A DNA stretch of 64,000 nt from Caulobacter sp. UNC279MFTsu5.1 (GCF_900114015.1 NZ_FORN01000018.1:1-64000); one strand, 5' to 3'. Shown: positions 17,851 through 26,958, numbered from the stretch's first letter. Numbers and translations are program-made. Notes: generated from the sequence alone by a model not told the origin.

Positions 17851-19449
17851 TCACTCGATCACATAGCCGACGGGGCCCTGGTAGGCGCGCCCGCTGTTCG
17901 CGCCGTCCGGCGCCTTGACCACCTTGTTGAGCCGGCCCAGCAGGACCGTGCCCATGTCGCTCGCCGTCTGCAGGCCGTCGGCCGGGGTCTGCAGGTTCTG
18001 CGGCTTGGTCGGGTCGACGATGTAGGGGGTGATGATCACCACCAGCTCGGTCTCGCCGTTCAGATAGTCGCGCGAGCGGAACAGCGAACCGAGGATCGGC
18101 AGGTTGGTCATGCCCGGCAGCGCGTCGATGTTCTGCTTGCTGGTCTGCTGCAGCAGGCCGGCGATCATCAGCGAACCGCCCGACGGCAGCTCGACCGTGG
18201 TCTCGGCTCGCCGGACCGTCAGGCCCGGCACGCTCAGATTGGTGCCGCCCGTGCTGCTGGCCAAAGTGAAGGCGCCGAGGCTGGTCAGCTCCGACACCTC
18301 GGTCGACAGCTTCAGCGAGATGCGGCCGCCCGACATCACCACCGGCGTATAGCCCAGGCCCACGCCGTACGGCTTGAACTCCAGCGAGACCCGACCGGAG
18401 ATGTCCTGGGAGACCGGGATCGGGAATTCGCCGCCGACCAGGAACTTGCCGGATTCGCCCGACACCACGGTCAGGTTGGGCTCGGCCAGGGTGCGCAGCA
18501 GCCCCACCCGCTCGAAGGCCTGGACCATGGCGCTGGCCGAGTTGAGGCCGTCGCTGCCGATGCGGTCGACGCCCACGCAGTTGCCGATGTTGGAGCCGTT
18601 GACCACGGTGCTGTTGGTGCATTGGGCCGGCGCCGCGGCGATCGGCTGCTTGGTGGTGTCCAGCTTGTAACCGCCGGTCACGCCGCCGAGGAGCGCGCCG
18701 TTGACGCCGAAGGTCGGGCTCATGCCGAATGAATATTGCGCCCCGCCCAGTTGGCCCAGCACCGCGCCGGTGTTGAAGCCCAGCTGCTTGATGATGTTGC
18801 GCTGGACCTCGACGATGCGGACCTTGAGCATCACCTGGTCCTTGCCGGCGATGGTCAGCATGTTCAGCACGTTGTCGGGCTTGTCGACGAACTTGCTGGC
18901 GATCTGCGAGGCCATGCCCGCCTCGCCGGTGTTGGCCACCGCGCCGGTCAGGATCACGCTGTCGCGGATCGCCTGCACCTGGATGTTGGCGTTGGGCAGA
19001 ACGCGCCGCAGGGTCTCTTCCAGCGCGGTGGAGTCCTGCTCGACCCGGATGGCCAGGCTGAGGATCTTGCGGCCCGAGGCGTCGAAGAACACCGCGTCGG
19101 TCGCCCCCAGGGCCATGCCCAGCACATAGATGCGGCGCGGGCCGCGCAGCACCGCGTCGGCCACGGCAGGATTGGTCACCAGCATGTCGCGCACGTCGAC
19201 CGGCAGCTCGATGATCGCCGACTTGCCGCGCGACAGGACCAGGCTCTGGGCGCCCGTAGTGGTGAGGTCGATGCGCAGGACCTGGTCGGCGGGCGGGGCC
19301 AGGGTCGGCGTCTCGATCGGGCGCGACGCGACGCGAGCCGGCGTCCGGTAGAGATGGGTGCCGGCCGCCGGGCCGTCGGCCAGGGCGGCGGTCGACGACG
19401 CCAGGGCCAGGACGGCCGCGAGCGAGGCGGAGAGGAGCCGGCGGATCAT
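17851..19449 (-). CDS. cpaC: Outer-membrane secretin CpaC
   Basis: A 532-residue secretin for the Tad pilus. Signal peptide 1-24 (to ALA), pilus-assembly N-terminal domain about 60-130 (SLVLSRGKS ... GATDAVFFDASGRKIL), a BON-like domain about 135-195, then the secretin channel domain about 210-480 with the conserved VPGLTVRRAETTVELPSGGSL and FPIPVSQDISG segments. It forms the multimeric outer-membrane pore. The ATG overlaps the cpaB stop (ATGA). Length and domain order match RcpA/CpaC proteins. Confidence 0.95.
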   Translation of the reverse strand: MIRRLLSASLAAVLALASSTAALADGPAAGTHLYRTPARVASRPIETPTLAPPADQVLRIDLTTTGAQSLVLSRGKSAIIELPVDVRDMLVTNPAVADAVLRGPRRIYVLGMALGATDAVFFDASGRKILSLAIRVEQDSTALEETLRRVLPNANIQVQAIRDSVILTGAVANTGEAGMASQIASKFVDKPDNVLNMLTIAGKDQVMLKVRIVEVQRNIIKQLGFNTGAVLGQLGGAQYSFGMSPTFGVNGALLGGVTGGYKLDTTKQPIAAAPAQCTNSTVVNGSNIGNCVGVDRIGSDGLNSASAMVQAFERVGLLRTLAEPNLTVVSGESGKFLVGGEFPIPVSQDISGRVSLEFKPYGVGLGYTPVVMSGGRISLKLSTEVSELTSLGAFTLASSTGGTNLSVPGLTVRRAETTVELPSGGSLMIAGLLQQTSKQNIDALPGMTNLPILGSLFRSRDYLNGETELVVIITPYIVDPTKPQNLQTPADGLQTASDMGTVLLGRLNKVVKAPDGANSGRAYQGPVGYVIE

Positions 19450-20336
19450 GGGCGGACCGAGATGCTGGAGGTCTGGCCGCCGCGGTTGATGCGGACGACG
19501 GCGGAATCTTGCGAAGCGGCCGCGAGGCCGGAGGGGCCGCCCAGGTCGGTGTAGGCGCGCAGGGTCAGGGTCACCGGGCCGCCGGCCTTGGCCCGGGTCA
19601 GGGCCTCGGCCTCGACCGGGCCGACCTCGAGGGTGGCGGTGGAGGCGACGATGGTCTTGGCGTCCTTCTCGGCCGCCGTGCTCTGGTCCAGGGCCAGCAC
19701 GCGCACGTTCTGGACGACGGTCTCGGCGACGGTCTGCTTGATCGCCCCGCCATCGCCCTCGCCGAAGCTCTGCGCCTCGCGGGTCTGGATGACGTCGACC
19801 CGGTCGCCGGGCAGGATGAAGCCGCCGACCGCGGTTTCGGAGGTGACTGGCACGGCCATGGCGCGCTTGCCGGGTCCCAGGACCACCGACAGGTAGCCGC
19901 CTTCGCCGCCACGGACGATCTTGCGGGCGGTGATGGGTTCGCCGGCCAGGATCGGGTCGCGCACGATCGCGCCCTCGACGGCCTTTTCAGGGGTGACGCC
20001 GCCGATCATCGTCCCCGCCGCGTCGCCGACCGCCTTGGCGGCCTTGGCGGTCGCCTTGGTTGGGACGGGATCGGCCGCGCCGTTGGTGATGAAGGCGGCG
20101 TTGACGGTGTCGGACGGCCAGGGCTGCCAGTCGACGTCGCCGGCGGTCAGGCGGTCGCCGATGGCCAGGTCGCGCTTGGCGACCAGGACCTGGGTCATGG
20201 GCTTGGTCGACGGGGCGGCGGCCTGGGCGATCGGCGCGGGCGCGGGCTTGCCGCCCATCGCCTTCTGCATGACCACGGCCAGGCCGATGGCCGCGACGGC
20301 GGCGACCAGGACGATCATGACGCGAAGAGGATTCAT
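19446..20336 (-). CDS. cpaB: Flp pilus assembly protein CpaB (RcpC)
   Basis: A 296-residue protein with an N-terminal membrane anchor (residues 5-27) and a periplasmic SAF domain (about 45-115, VLVAKRDLAIGDRLTAGDVDWQ...) followed by the RcpC/CpaB domain (LPGDRVDVIQTRE). It is thought to support secretin gating or localisation and to bind peptidoglycan through SAF repeats. It starts 201 bases after the cpaA stop, a larger gap than elsewhere in the operon, so an internal promoter in 20337-20537 is possible. Translationally coupled to cpaC. Confidence 0.94.
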   Translation of the reverse strand: MNPLRVMIVLVAAVAAIGLAVVMQKAMGGKPAPAPIAQAAAPSTKPMTQVLVAKRDLAIGDRLTAGDVDWQPWPSDTVNAAFITNGAADPVPTKATAKAAKAVGDAAGTMIGGVTPEKAVEGAIVRDPILAGEPITARKIVRGGEGGYLSVVLGPGKRAMAVPVTSETAVGGFILPGDRVDVIQTREAQSFGEGDGGAIKQTVAETVVQNVRVLALDQSTAAEKDAKTIVASTATLEVGPVEAEALTRAKAGGPVTLTLRAYTDLGGPSGLAAASQDSAVVRINRGGQTSSISVRP

Positions 20337-20537
20337 GCGGTCGGGCTCTGGCGACGGAGATACAGGCGGGGGCGAGCCGCCTTCAGGCGATCACGCACGA
20401 ATCGTCGAACAGCCTTTCTGGCCGCCTCTCATGCTCGCGCGGCCATGGTTAACAGCGGCTAAAGGCGCCGGTCCGAAAAGCGGGGCGGCGGCGTGACAGG
20501 CTGACGCGGGCGCCAGAAGCCCGAGACAGGCTCGCCC

Positions 20538-21050
20538 CTAGCCGCCGACGGCCAGGGCCAGCGCGCCTTGCGGGAAGGCCGCCAGGGCTCCAACCGCGAT
20601 GGCCACGCCATAGGGAATGTCGCCGCCCTGGGCGCCGAGCTTGCGGAGCCAGGCGGGGCTGCCGGCCAGCACCGGCTCGAACCAGCCCGAGCGCAGGCCG
20701 AGGATGCCCAGGGTCAGGGCGCCGCCGGCCATGCCGGTGACCAGCATGAACGGCAGGGCGGCGGGCCAGCCCAGCCACAGGACGGCCGCCGCGAACAGCT
20801 TGGCGTCGCCGCCGCCGATCCAGCCGGCCGCGAACATCCCCATCCCGACCAGCAGGGCGACCAGGCCGGCGGCCAGGCACAGTCCCATGGTCGCGAGGGA
20901 GGCCCCGCTGAACAGCGCGACCGGCGCGAAGGCGACGATCAGGGCCAGGGAGATCCAGTTGGGGATCGTGTAGCTGGTGACGTCCTTCAGCGCGGCCACG
21001 ACGACCAGCGCGGGAAAGATGAGCAGCAGAGCGAACTGAAAGGTCTGCAT
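20538..21050 (-). CDS. cpaA: Prepilin peptidase CpaA (TadV-like)
   Basis: A 170-residue type IV prepilin peptidase (A24 family, short form without the methylase domain) that processes PilA and the TadE-like pseudopilins in the inner membrane. About five or six hydrophobic helices. The catalytic aspartates are seen in LKDVTSYTIPNW near residue 23 and in the GGGDAKLFAAA motif near 77. It lies 170 bases downstream of pilA beyond a strong terminator, so it is likely transcribed from its own promoter or by readthrough, which lets pilin be made in excess of the machinery. Confidence 0.95.
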   Translation of the reverse strand: MQTFQFALLLIFPALVVVAALKDVTSYTIPNWISLALIVAFAPVALFSGASLATMGLCLAAGLVALLVGMGMFAAGWIGGGDAKLFAAAVLWLGWPAALPFMLVTGMAGGALTLGILGLRSGWFEPVLAGSPAWLRKLGAQGGDIPYGVAIAVGALAAFPQGALALAVGG

Positions 21051-21163
21051 GGCGGCCTTGCGTGTTCCAACGGCGGCAATCTGCGCCCGATCCGATGAAG
21101 CAATGGTTGCCGTCCCGCATTTTCCACCGGCCGGCGGTCCGGGACTCCGGGGTGACGGACATG

Positions 21164-21205
21164 AAAAAGGGCCCCGGCGTTTCCGCCGAGGCCCTCTTTT
21201 TTTTC
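21164..21205 (-). terminator. Strong terminator after pilA
   Basis: A GC-rich hairpin (arms AGGGCCCCGGCG at 21168-21179 and CGCCGAGGCCCT at 21184-21195, four-base loop). It is flanked by A5 on the left, which is the U-tract on the minus-strand transcript, and by an A/T tract on the right. It lies 16 bases past the pilA stop codon and separates the abundant pilin message from cpaA. Confidence 0.92.
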
Positions 21206-21220
21206 GAGCGTCAGAGCGTC

Positions 21221-21403
21221 TTAGGTCGCGCTGTTCGCGGTCGTCACCGTGGTGTTCACCTTGGCGAAGGTCGCCTTCAGGCTGCCGCCGAGGGTGGTGA
21301 CGATGGTGGCGATCACGACGGCGATCAGGGCGACGATCAGGCCGTACTCGATGGCGGTCGCGCCGGATTCATCTTTCAGGAAGCGGGTGACGAACTTCGA
21401 CAT
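21221..21403 (-). CDS. pilA: Major Flp/Tad pilin PilA
   Basis: A 60-residue Flp-type prepilin. The short basic leader is followed by the processing and assembly motif (G-ATAIEYGLI), with Glu at +5 after the cleavage Gly, then a roughly 20-residue hydrophobic helix and a short Thr/Ser/Ala-rich tail. I chose the ATG at 21403, preceded by AGGAGATCC; the longer frame from 21493 would add 30 unrelated residues. It is processed by CpaA and extruded by CpaF. The gene has its own terminator and an AT-rich 5' region with CtrA-like half-sites; Caulobacter pilA is known to be cell-cycle controlled by CtrA. Confidence 0.96.
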   Translation of the reverse strand: MSKFVTRFLKDESGATAIEYGLIVALIAVVIATIVTTLGGSLKATFAKVNTTVTTANSAT

Positions 21404-21714
21404 GGTGGATCTCCTGGTCAGTAAGTGGATCTGGGCTCCAAGCCGTGTCGACTTGCTCACCCCCGAAAACACGATCAATTTCGCCCACCTCACTTAATGC
21501 CCAGTAAACAGCCAATGGTTTCCGCGATTTTTTCATTGGTTTATTTTAGTTTACCATTATTTCTTCTTAACTATATGATGCAGAAAGGGGCAAAAACTCC
21601 TTATGCGACAACATGTTCTCAAGTGTCGGAAAGAATACACAAGTAGCCAGCTTAGTTCTTTATTGACCATTCCCGGGCATGCTGGCGGCGTACAAAGCCT
21701 GGGAAGACACCTTC
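21404..21714. promoter_or_regulatory. Divergent pilA / cpaI-like promoter region with CtrA-like half-sites
   Basis: A 311-base spacer between pilA (minus) and a plus-strand pilus-accessory gene, clearly AT-rich in 21490-21670. A degenerate match to the CtrA consensus TTAA-N7-TTAA is TTTA-N7-TTAC at 21540-21554, and further TTAA half-sites occur at about 21494 and 21567. CtrA control of pilA is established in Caulobacter crescentus; that these particular words are the sites is inference. I cannot place the -10/-35 elements confidently. Confidence 0.5.
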
Positions 21715-22152
21715 ATGCGCCGCCTGACTCTCGTCCTCTGCGCCGGTCTGAGCCTCTCCGTCGCCACCGTCGCCGCCGCCGGCAGCCCGTCCGCCCCGCT
21801 ATCGGTCAGCGCCGGCGCCGCCGCGCGCATCGTGCTGGGCGCGCCGGTGCGCGACATCGTGGTGGGCGATCCGACCGTGGCCGACGTCAGCCTGGTCAAC
21901 GAGCGGACGCTGGTGGTCATGGGCAAGAAGGCCGGCGCCACCACCATCCTGGCCTTCGACGCCCACGGCCGCGCCCTGGCCGACCGCGACGTCGTGGTCT
22001 CCAACGTTCCCACCCAGGCCGTCGTCGTTCAGCGCGGCGTCAACGCCGCGACCTATGCCTGCGGCGAGCGCTGCTCGTTGCTGGGCGGCGCGACCGCCCC
22101 GGCGGAGCCCGCCGCGGCGACCGCCGCGGCCGCCGCCCTGCCCACGCCCTGA
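21715..22152 (+). CDS. cpaI: CpaI-like pilus assembly N-terminal-domain protein
   Basis: A 145-residue secreted protein. Signal peptide 1-21 (to AAA), then a domain of about 70 residues (PVRDIVVGDPTVADVSLVNERTLVVMGKKAGATTILAFD) homologous to the N-terminal domain of secretin CpaC (pilus_N family), then an Ala/Pro tail. Probably a periplasmic accessory that binds or caps the secretin ring. I chose the ATG at 21715 directly before the signal peptide; the longer frame from 21679 adds a polar leader. The symbol follows the position next to pilA in Caulobacter and is less certain than the family. Confidence 0.82.
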   Translation: MRRLTLVLCAGLSLSVATVAAAGSPSAPLSVSAGAAARIVLGAPVRDIVVGDPTVADVSLVNERTLVVMGKKAGATTILAFDAHGRALADRDVVVSNVPTQAVVVQRGVNAATYACGERCSLLGGATAPAEPAAATAAAAALPTP

Positions 22153-22257
22153 AGCCGGCTCGCCGCGTGATCGCGCGAGCCTAAACCCCTGATTAGGGAC
22201 GCGCGGCCTAGATTGCGTCGCCTGCCGTTCCCAGAAGGCGCTGACGCGGACGCCGCC

Positions 22258-22827
22258 ATGGCCGATCGAGCCCGACACCATCGCCAACTCCTGGCCCGTC
22301 TGGGCCTGCTGCGCCGCTTCGCCCAGGCCGACGGCGGCGCGGCGGCGATCGAGTTCGCCTTCGTCGCCATTCCCTTCCTGGTCCTGGTGTTCGCGATCAT
22401 CGAACTGGGCCTCACCTTCCTGGTGTCGATGAGCCTGGAGAACGCCCTGGCCGACGTCGACCGCACGATCCGCACCGGGGCCCTGCAGACCAGCGGCGGC
22501 GACGCCACGACGTTCCGCGACGCGGTGTGCGGCAAGATGTCCTGGCTGGGCGGCTCGTGCGCCTCGTCGATCACCCTCGACGTCCGCGTCCTGCCTTCGT
22601 TCGCCCAGACCAACAACCTGCCCGCGCCCACGGGCGGCAAGACTTGCTTCGATCCCGGCGGCCCCGGCTCGATCGTTCTGGTGCGCGGCTACTACAAGTG
22701 GCCGCTGATCACCCCGCTGCTGCAGGAGGCGGTCGGCGGCGCGTCCGGTGAGCGCCAGGTGACGTTCGCGGCGGTGTTCGCCAACGAGCCCTATTCCGAG
22801 ACCCCGGTGGCGATCAAATGCACATGA
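22258..22827 (+). CDS. TadE-like minor pilin / pseudopilin (first of pair, CpaJ-like)
   Basis: A 189-residue protein with a cytoplasmic, Arg-rich leader (1-34) and a TadE signature ADGGAAAIEFAFVAIPFLVLV, where Glu is the conserved +5-type residue after the prepilin cleavage site. The periplasmic domain has four cysteines (VCGKMSW, GGSCAS, KTCFD, IKCT) that may form disulfides. It should be cut by CpaA and act as a minor pilin or assembly initiator. I used the ATG at 22258, not the upstream one at 22213. Its 3' end overlaps the next gene by 10 bases. Confidence 0.85.
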   Translation: MADRARHHRQLLARLGLLRRFAQADGGAAAIEFAFVAIPFLVLVFAIIELGLTFLVSMSLENALADVDRTIRTGALQTSGGDATTFRDAVCGKMSWLGGSCASSITLDVRVLPSFAQTNNLPAPTGGKTCFDPGGPGSIVLVRGYYKWPLITPLLQEAVGGASGERQVTFAAVFANEPYSETPVAIKCT

Positions 22828-23363
22828 CCCGCCGCCTTTCCCGGTTCTGGCGCGATCGCCGCGGCGTCTCGGCCGTCGAGTTCGCCCTGATCGCCCCGGT
22901 GCTGATCCTCTTCTATTTCGGCATGGCCGAGCTGACCGAGGCCATGATGGCCCAGCGGCGCCTGAGCCACCTGACCTCGTCGATCGGCGACGTGGTGGCC
23001 CGCGACCAGAAACTGACCGACGCGCGGGTGGCCGACCTGTTCAGCGTCGGCCAGGTGCTGATGTCGCCGTTCCCGGCCTCGAGCCTGCGGATGTGCCTGG
23101 TCAGCATCGCCTCCGACGCCCAGGGCAAGGATGTGGTCGTATGGTCGGAAAAGTCGAACGCGCCGCTGAACTGCCCCTCGGCCGGCGCCGTGGTCGACAT
23201 TCCGGTCAGCGTGCTGCCGGCCGGCCAGAGCGTGATCATGAGCAAGGCCAGCTACGAGTACAACTCGATGTTCAAGGCCGTCATCCCCCAGACCCTGACC
23301 TTCCGCCGCACCTACTATCTGAAGCCCCGCCTCTCCGAGCAGGTGACGCGCTCTAAGACCTGA
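22818..23363 (+). CDS. TadE/TadG-like minor pilin / pseudopilin (second of pair, CpaK-like)
   Basis: A 181-residue protein with TadE signature DRRGVSAVEFALIAPVLILF near residues 15-35 and a periplasmic domain of about 140 residues with two cysteines (MCLVSIAS, LNCPSAG). It overlaps the upstream pseudopilin gene by 10 bases, so the two are co-translated and probably act together at the pilus base. The start could be the second Met (residue 3). Its stop lies within the 3' end of the convergent pabC gene (11-base overlap), and there is no room for a separate terminator. Confidence 0.85.
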   Translation: MHMTRRLSRFWRDRRGVSAVEFALIAPVLILFYFGMAELTEAMMAQRRLSHLTSSIGDVVARDQKLTDARVADLFSVGQVLMSPFPASSLRMCLVSIASDAQGKDVVVWSEKSNAPLNCPSAGAVVDIPVSVLPAGQSVIMSKASYEYNSMFKAVIPQTLTFRRTYYLKPRLSEQVTRSKT

Positions 23364-24141
23364 CGGGGTCGCGCAACGCCTCGCCCAGACGCTCGACCAG
23401 CGCGTGGGGGCCGAAGGTCTCGCCCTCGAAGCGTCGCGCCGGCCGCACGCCGATCAGGCTGTTGGTCACGAACACCGCCTCGGCCGCGTCCAGGGCCTCG
23501 GCGCTGCTGGCCACCTCGTGGACCTCGACGTCCAGTTCGCGCGCCGCCGCCATCACCCGCCGGCGGGCCAGGCCGTCCAGCACGCCGCAATGCAGGGCCG
23601 GGGTGAACAGCGAACCGCCCGCCACCCAGAACAGGTTGGCCGCCCCGGCGCAGGCCAGGTCGCCGCGATTGTTGCGCATCACCGCCTCGTCGGCGCCGGC
23701 GGCCCGGGCCTCGGCGCGGGCCAGGACGTTGTCGACATAGGACAGGGTCTTCAGCCGGGACGCGGGCGAGCCCTCGTTGCGGCGGGTCCTGGCCAGAACC
23801 AGGTCGACCGGGGTGGCGACCACCGGCGCGGCCGCCGCCGTCGCCGCCAGGCGCGGGACCGGAGCGACCGGACGATCCAGCCCCCGGCCGCCGGAGCCGG
23901 CCGTCAGGGTCAGGCGTACGGCGGTGCGGACCTCGCCCAGCCCGGCCTCGCCCGGCGCGGCCAGGCACAGCGCGCGGGCCTGGTCCTGATCGAAGACCGG
24001 CAGGCCCAGGGTCTCGCAGCCGGCCGCCATCCGGGCCAGGTGGGCGTCCAGATGCGGCAGGCCGCCGCCGGTCCACAGCATCGTCTCGAACAGGCCGTCG
24101 CCCAGCAGCAGGCCGCGATCATCCAAGGGAAAGGCTGTCAT
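23353..24141 (-). CDS. pabC: Aminodeoxychorismate lyase (class IV aminotransferase fold)
   Basis: A 262-residue PLP enzyme that converts 4-amino-4-deoxychorismate to p-aminobenzoate and pyruvate for folate synthesis. The class IV fold is shown by LGDGLFETMLW at the N-terminus, the PLP lysine in SRLKTLSYVDNVLARAEA near 150, and VMRNNRGDLACAGAANLFWV with the phosphate-binding region near 190. D-amino-acid or branched-chain aminotransferases share this fold. The ATGA overlap with pabB immediately upstream makes PabC the far better call. Converges on the pilus-accessory operon with an 11-base overlap. Confidence 0.9.
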   Translation of the reverse strand: MTAFPLDDRGLLLGDGLFETMLWTGGGLPHLDAHLARMAAGCETLGLPVFDQDQARALCLAAPGEAGLGEVRTAVRLTLTAGSGGRGLDRPVAPVPRLAATAAAAPVVATPVDLVLARTRRNEGSPASRLKTLSYVDNVLARAEARAAGADEAVMRNNRGDLACAGAANLFWVAGGSLFTPALHCGVLDGLARRRVMAAARELDVEVHEVASSAEALDAAEAVFVTNSLIGVRPARRFEGETFGPHALVERLGEALRDPVRS

Positions 24142-25478
24142 CCGCGGGGCGGCTCCATCAGGGCCCGTCGCAGGGCGGCGAACTTGGCTTCGGTCTCCAG
24201 GCGCTCGGCGTGGGGGTCGCTGTCGGCGACGATGCCGGCCCCGGCCCTGGCTTCCAAACGCCAGCCTTCCCGATCTTGTTCAAGGCCGACGGTGCGGATC
24301 AGCACGCTGGACTCCAGCGCCCCGTCGAACCCGGCCCAGAACAGCGAGCCGCAATAGGGGCCGCGCGGGGTCTCCAGCTGGGCGATCACCTTCATGGCCT
24401 GGACCTTGGGCGCGCCGGTGATCGAGCCGGGCGGGAAGGCCGCGCGCAGCAGGTCGGCCGGCCCCAGGCCGGGTCCCAGTCGGCCGGTCACGGTCGAGAC
24501 CAGGTGATGGACGTTGGCGAAGGTCTCGACCTTGAACAGCTCGGGAACCGCGACGCTGCCGGGGGGGCTGACCCGCGCCAGGTCGTTGCGCATCAGGTCG
24601 ACGATCATCAGGTTCTCGGCCCGGTCCTTGGCGCTGGCCGACAGCTCGGCGATCAGCCGAGCGTCCTCGGCCTGGTCGGCGCCGCGCGGACGGGTGCCCT
24701 TGATCGGCCGGGTCTCGATCGCCAGGTCGTCGCCCGACACCTTCAGGAACCGCTCGGGCGAGTTGGACACCAGGGCCCGGCCCGGCAGGCGCAGATAGGC
24801 CGAGAACGGCGCGGGGCTGTCGGCGCGCAGGCGGGCGAACAGGTCGAACGGATGGGCGCCGGCCGCCAGCCGCCCGGTCCACGCGCGGGCGATATTGGCC
24901 TGGAAGATCTCGCCGCCGACGATGCGCTCGACCACCTCGGCCACCGCCGCCTCGTAGGCTTCGCCGTCGCTGGCGCTCAGGCCCTCGCACAGCGGACCGT
25001 CGTGCAGCGCCGGCGCCGGGCCGTCCAGCCAGCCCAGGGCCGACTCGGCGCGGGCCCGGGCGAAGCCTTGCGAGCCGCCGCGGCCGATCGCCAGCACCCG
25101 GCGCTGCAGGTGGTCGAAGGCCAGCAGGGCCGGATAGCGGGCGCAGGCCAGGTCCGGCCAGCCGGTGCGCGGCAGGTCCAGGCGCTCGACCCGGTCGCCC
25201 AGCTCGTAGGCGGCCAGGCCCACGACGCCGCCCTGGAACGGCGGGCCGTCGGGGTCCACGCCCTGGGGCGGCCCGACCAGCTCGGCCAGGGCCGCGAAGG
25301 GGTCGCGCGGGTCGGCGGCGTCCAGGGCCAGCGTGGCGTCCGGCTCGCGCAGCAGGTAGGACCACCGCCCGGCCTGGCCGCCGGAGATCATCGCGCAGGC
25401 GAAGGGCTCGTCCCGCCACGGGGCCGCGGCCCAGACCGGGTCGCGCCAGGGGGCGCTGATGAGGACGACGTGACGCAT
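24138..25478 (-). CDS. pabB: Aminodeoxychorismate synthase component I
   Basis: A 446-residue chorismate-utilising enzyme of p-aminobenzoate synthesis. The C-terminal chorismate-binding domain shows NIARAW near 200, the NSPERFL segment, IKGTRPRG with the catalytic lysine region, DLMRNDLARVS and FPPGSITGAPKVQAMKVI near 370. It resembles anthranilate synthase TrpE too, but its pairing with pabC favours PabB. The longer frame to 25508 would add ten residues; I prefer the ATG at 25478 (MRHVVLISAPW). Component II (PabA) is not in the window. No glutaminase domain is fused. Confidence 0.9.
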   Translation of the reverse strand: MRHVVLISAPWRDPVWAAAPWRDEPFACAMISGGQAGRWSYLLREPDATLALDAADPRDPFAALAELVGPPQGVDPDGPPFQGGVVGLAAYELGDRVERLDLPRTGWPDLACARYPALLAFDHLQRRVLAIGRGGSQGFARARAESALGWLDGPAPALHDGPLCEGLSASDGEAYEAAVAEVVERIVGGEIFQANIARAWTGRLAAGAHPFDLFARLRADSPAPFSAYLRLPGRALVSNSPERFLKVSGDDLAIETRPIKGTRPRGADQAEDARLIAELSASAKDRAENLMIVDLMRNDLARVSPPGSVAVPELFKVETFANVHHLVSTVTGRLGPGLGPADLLRAAFPPGSITGAPKVQAMKVIAQLETPRGPYCGSLFWAGFDGALESSVLIRTVGLEQDREGWRLEARAGAGIVADSDPHAERLETEAKFAALRRALMEPPRG

Positions 25479-25518
25479 CGGCGGGTGATACCGCCCCCGG
25501 CGTCCCAAGGCTACCGGA

Positions 25519-26958
25519 TCAGCCCTCCGGGTCGCCGCCCCGGACCAGGAACAGGCCGCAGAATCCCAGCAGCAGCAGGGCGGCGACCGGCAGGAAGCCG
25601 CCGACCTGGCTCTTGAAGATCGCCGTCGCTACGGCCACCAGCAGCGAGCCCAGCCACATCGTGGCGGTTCCCGACAGGGCGTAGAGGCCGAAGAAGGCGG
25701 CGGTCTTGTCGGGCGGGCACAGGCGGATCAGCAGGGTGCGGCTCGACGCGTACTGGGCGGTGACGAACACCGCGATCAGCAGGCCCAGGCCCAGATAGAT
25801 CAGCTCCGGCGCGGTGCGGAACAGCGGCCCGTTCCAGATCGGCGCGTGGGCCGCCGGGTCGTAGGACCAGAAGTACAGGATCTTCTCGCGGCCCATGCCC
25901 AGGGTGGCGACCAGCACCGCCAGCGAGCCGGCGATCTCCAGCTGCACGGCCTTGCGCGGGCCCAGGACGCGGTCGAACCACGGCGCGACCAGGCCGCCGA
26001 TCACCCCGAAGACGCTCAGCGAAATGCCGTAGGCCAGCATCTCCAGCGCGCCCCACTTCATCAGGCCGGCGGCCAGCAGCCCGCCGAACACCAGGAGCGC
26101 GGTCATGCCGTCGTTGTAGAGCATGCGCGCGCCCAGGAAGAGGGCGACGTCGCGGTGGCCGCGCAGGTTGGCGAAGATGTCGCGCAGCATCGTGATCCCA
26201 GCGCGCAAGCTTTCCGTCCAGCTGCGGCCGGTGCGGGCGGCGTCGGGGGTCCACAGGAAGAACGGGATCGCGCCCAGCAGCATCACCGCCGCCGACAGGG
26301 GGCCGGAGATCCGGCTGGGCTCGTTCTTCGCCGGGTCCAGGCCGAACAGCGGCGCGTGGGGCACGCCGGGCCAGTCGACCTGGCCGGGCAGCACCATGCC
26401 CCACAGCATGAAGATCAGCAGGGCCACCGACAGGCCGTTGGCCACGGCGTATCCCAGGCCCGAGATCAGGGCGGCGCGGCCCGGGACGACCCCGGCGGCC
26501 CGGCCCAGCAGCGAATTGCTCAGCACGTCGCCCCAGTTGTAGACCAGCCCCAGCACGGTCAGCAGGGCGCTGGTGGCGATCAGCGGCAGCCCCCCGGCCG
26601 GCATGGCCCACCACAGGGCGACCAGGGCCGGGACCATCACGCCCAGCACCCCGCCCAGCATCGGCTTGCGCGGCCCGTACTGCTCGATCATCGCGCCCAG
26701 CAGCGGCGCGGTCAGGGCGGTCAGCACGCCGTAGGTCGTGGAGATGTTGGCCACCAGGGCCTGGCCCGCCACCGGATCGCCGACCAGCACCCGCGAGAAG
26801 TAGGGCGAGAAGATGTAGATGGTGATCAGGATCACATAGGGGTCGCGCGAGCCCTGCTGCAGAATCCAGGCGAGCGCGCCACGCGGCAGGCCCGACTTCG
26901 GCGGAGCGACCGGCTCGCCCCCGGCTGGGACCGCCGCGGCGGCCGAGACCTCACTCAT
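25519..26958 (-). CDS. MFS transporter, UMF1 (Atg22-like) family
   Basis: A 479-residue inner-membrane protein with about 12 hydrophobic helices. The N-terminal signatures ILQQGSRDPYVILITIYIFSPYF and APLLGAMIEQYGPRKPML, with an internal VYNWGDVLSNSLLG segment, look like the UMF1/Atg22 branch of the major facilitator superfamily. The Caulobacter substrate is unknown; yeast Atg22 exports amino acids from vacuoles. I took the ATG at 26958 (MSEVSAAAAV); the frame extends upstream but reads into the promoter region. The gene stands alone, with the repeat element at 27053-27109 upstream. Confidence 0.82.
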   Translation of the reverse strand: MSEVSAAAAVPAGGEPVAPPKSGLPRGALAWILQQGSRDPYVILITIYIFSPYFSRVLVGDPVAGQALVANISTTYGVLTALTAPLLGAMIEQYGPRKPMLGGVLGVMVPALVALWWAMPAGGLPLIATSALLTVLGLVYNWGDVLSNSLLGRAAGVVPGRAALISGLGYAVANGLSVALLIFMLWGMVLPGQVDWPGVPHAPLFGLDPAKNEPSRISGPLSAAVMLLGAIPFFLWTPDAARTGRSWTESLRAGITMLRDIFANLRGHRDVALFLGARMLYNDGMTALLVFGGLLAAGLMKWGALEMLAYGISLSVFGVIGGLVAPWFDRVLGPRKAVQLEIAGSLAVLVATLGMGREKILYFWSYDPAAHAPIWNGPLFRTAPELIYLGLGLLIAVFVTAQYASSRTLLIRLCPPDKTAAFFGLYALSGTATMWLGSLLVAVATAIFKSQVGGFLPVAALLLLGFCGLFLVRGGDPEG

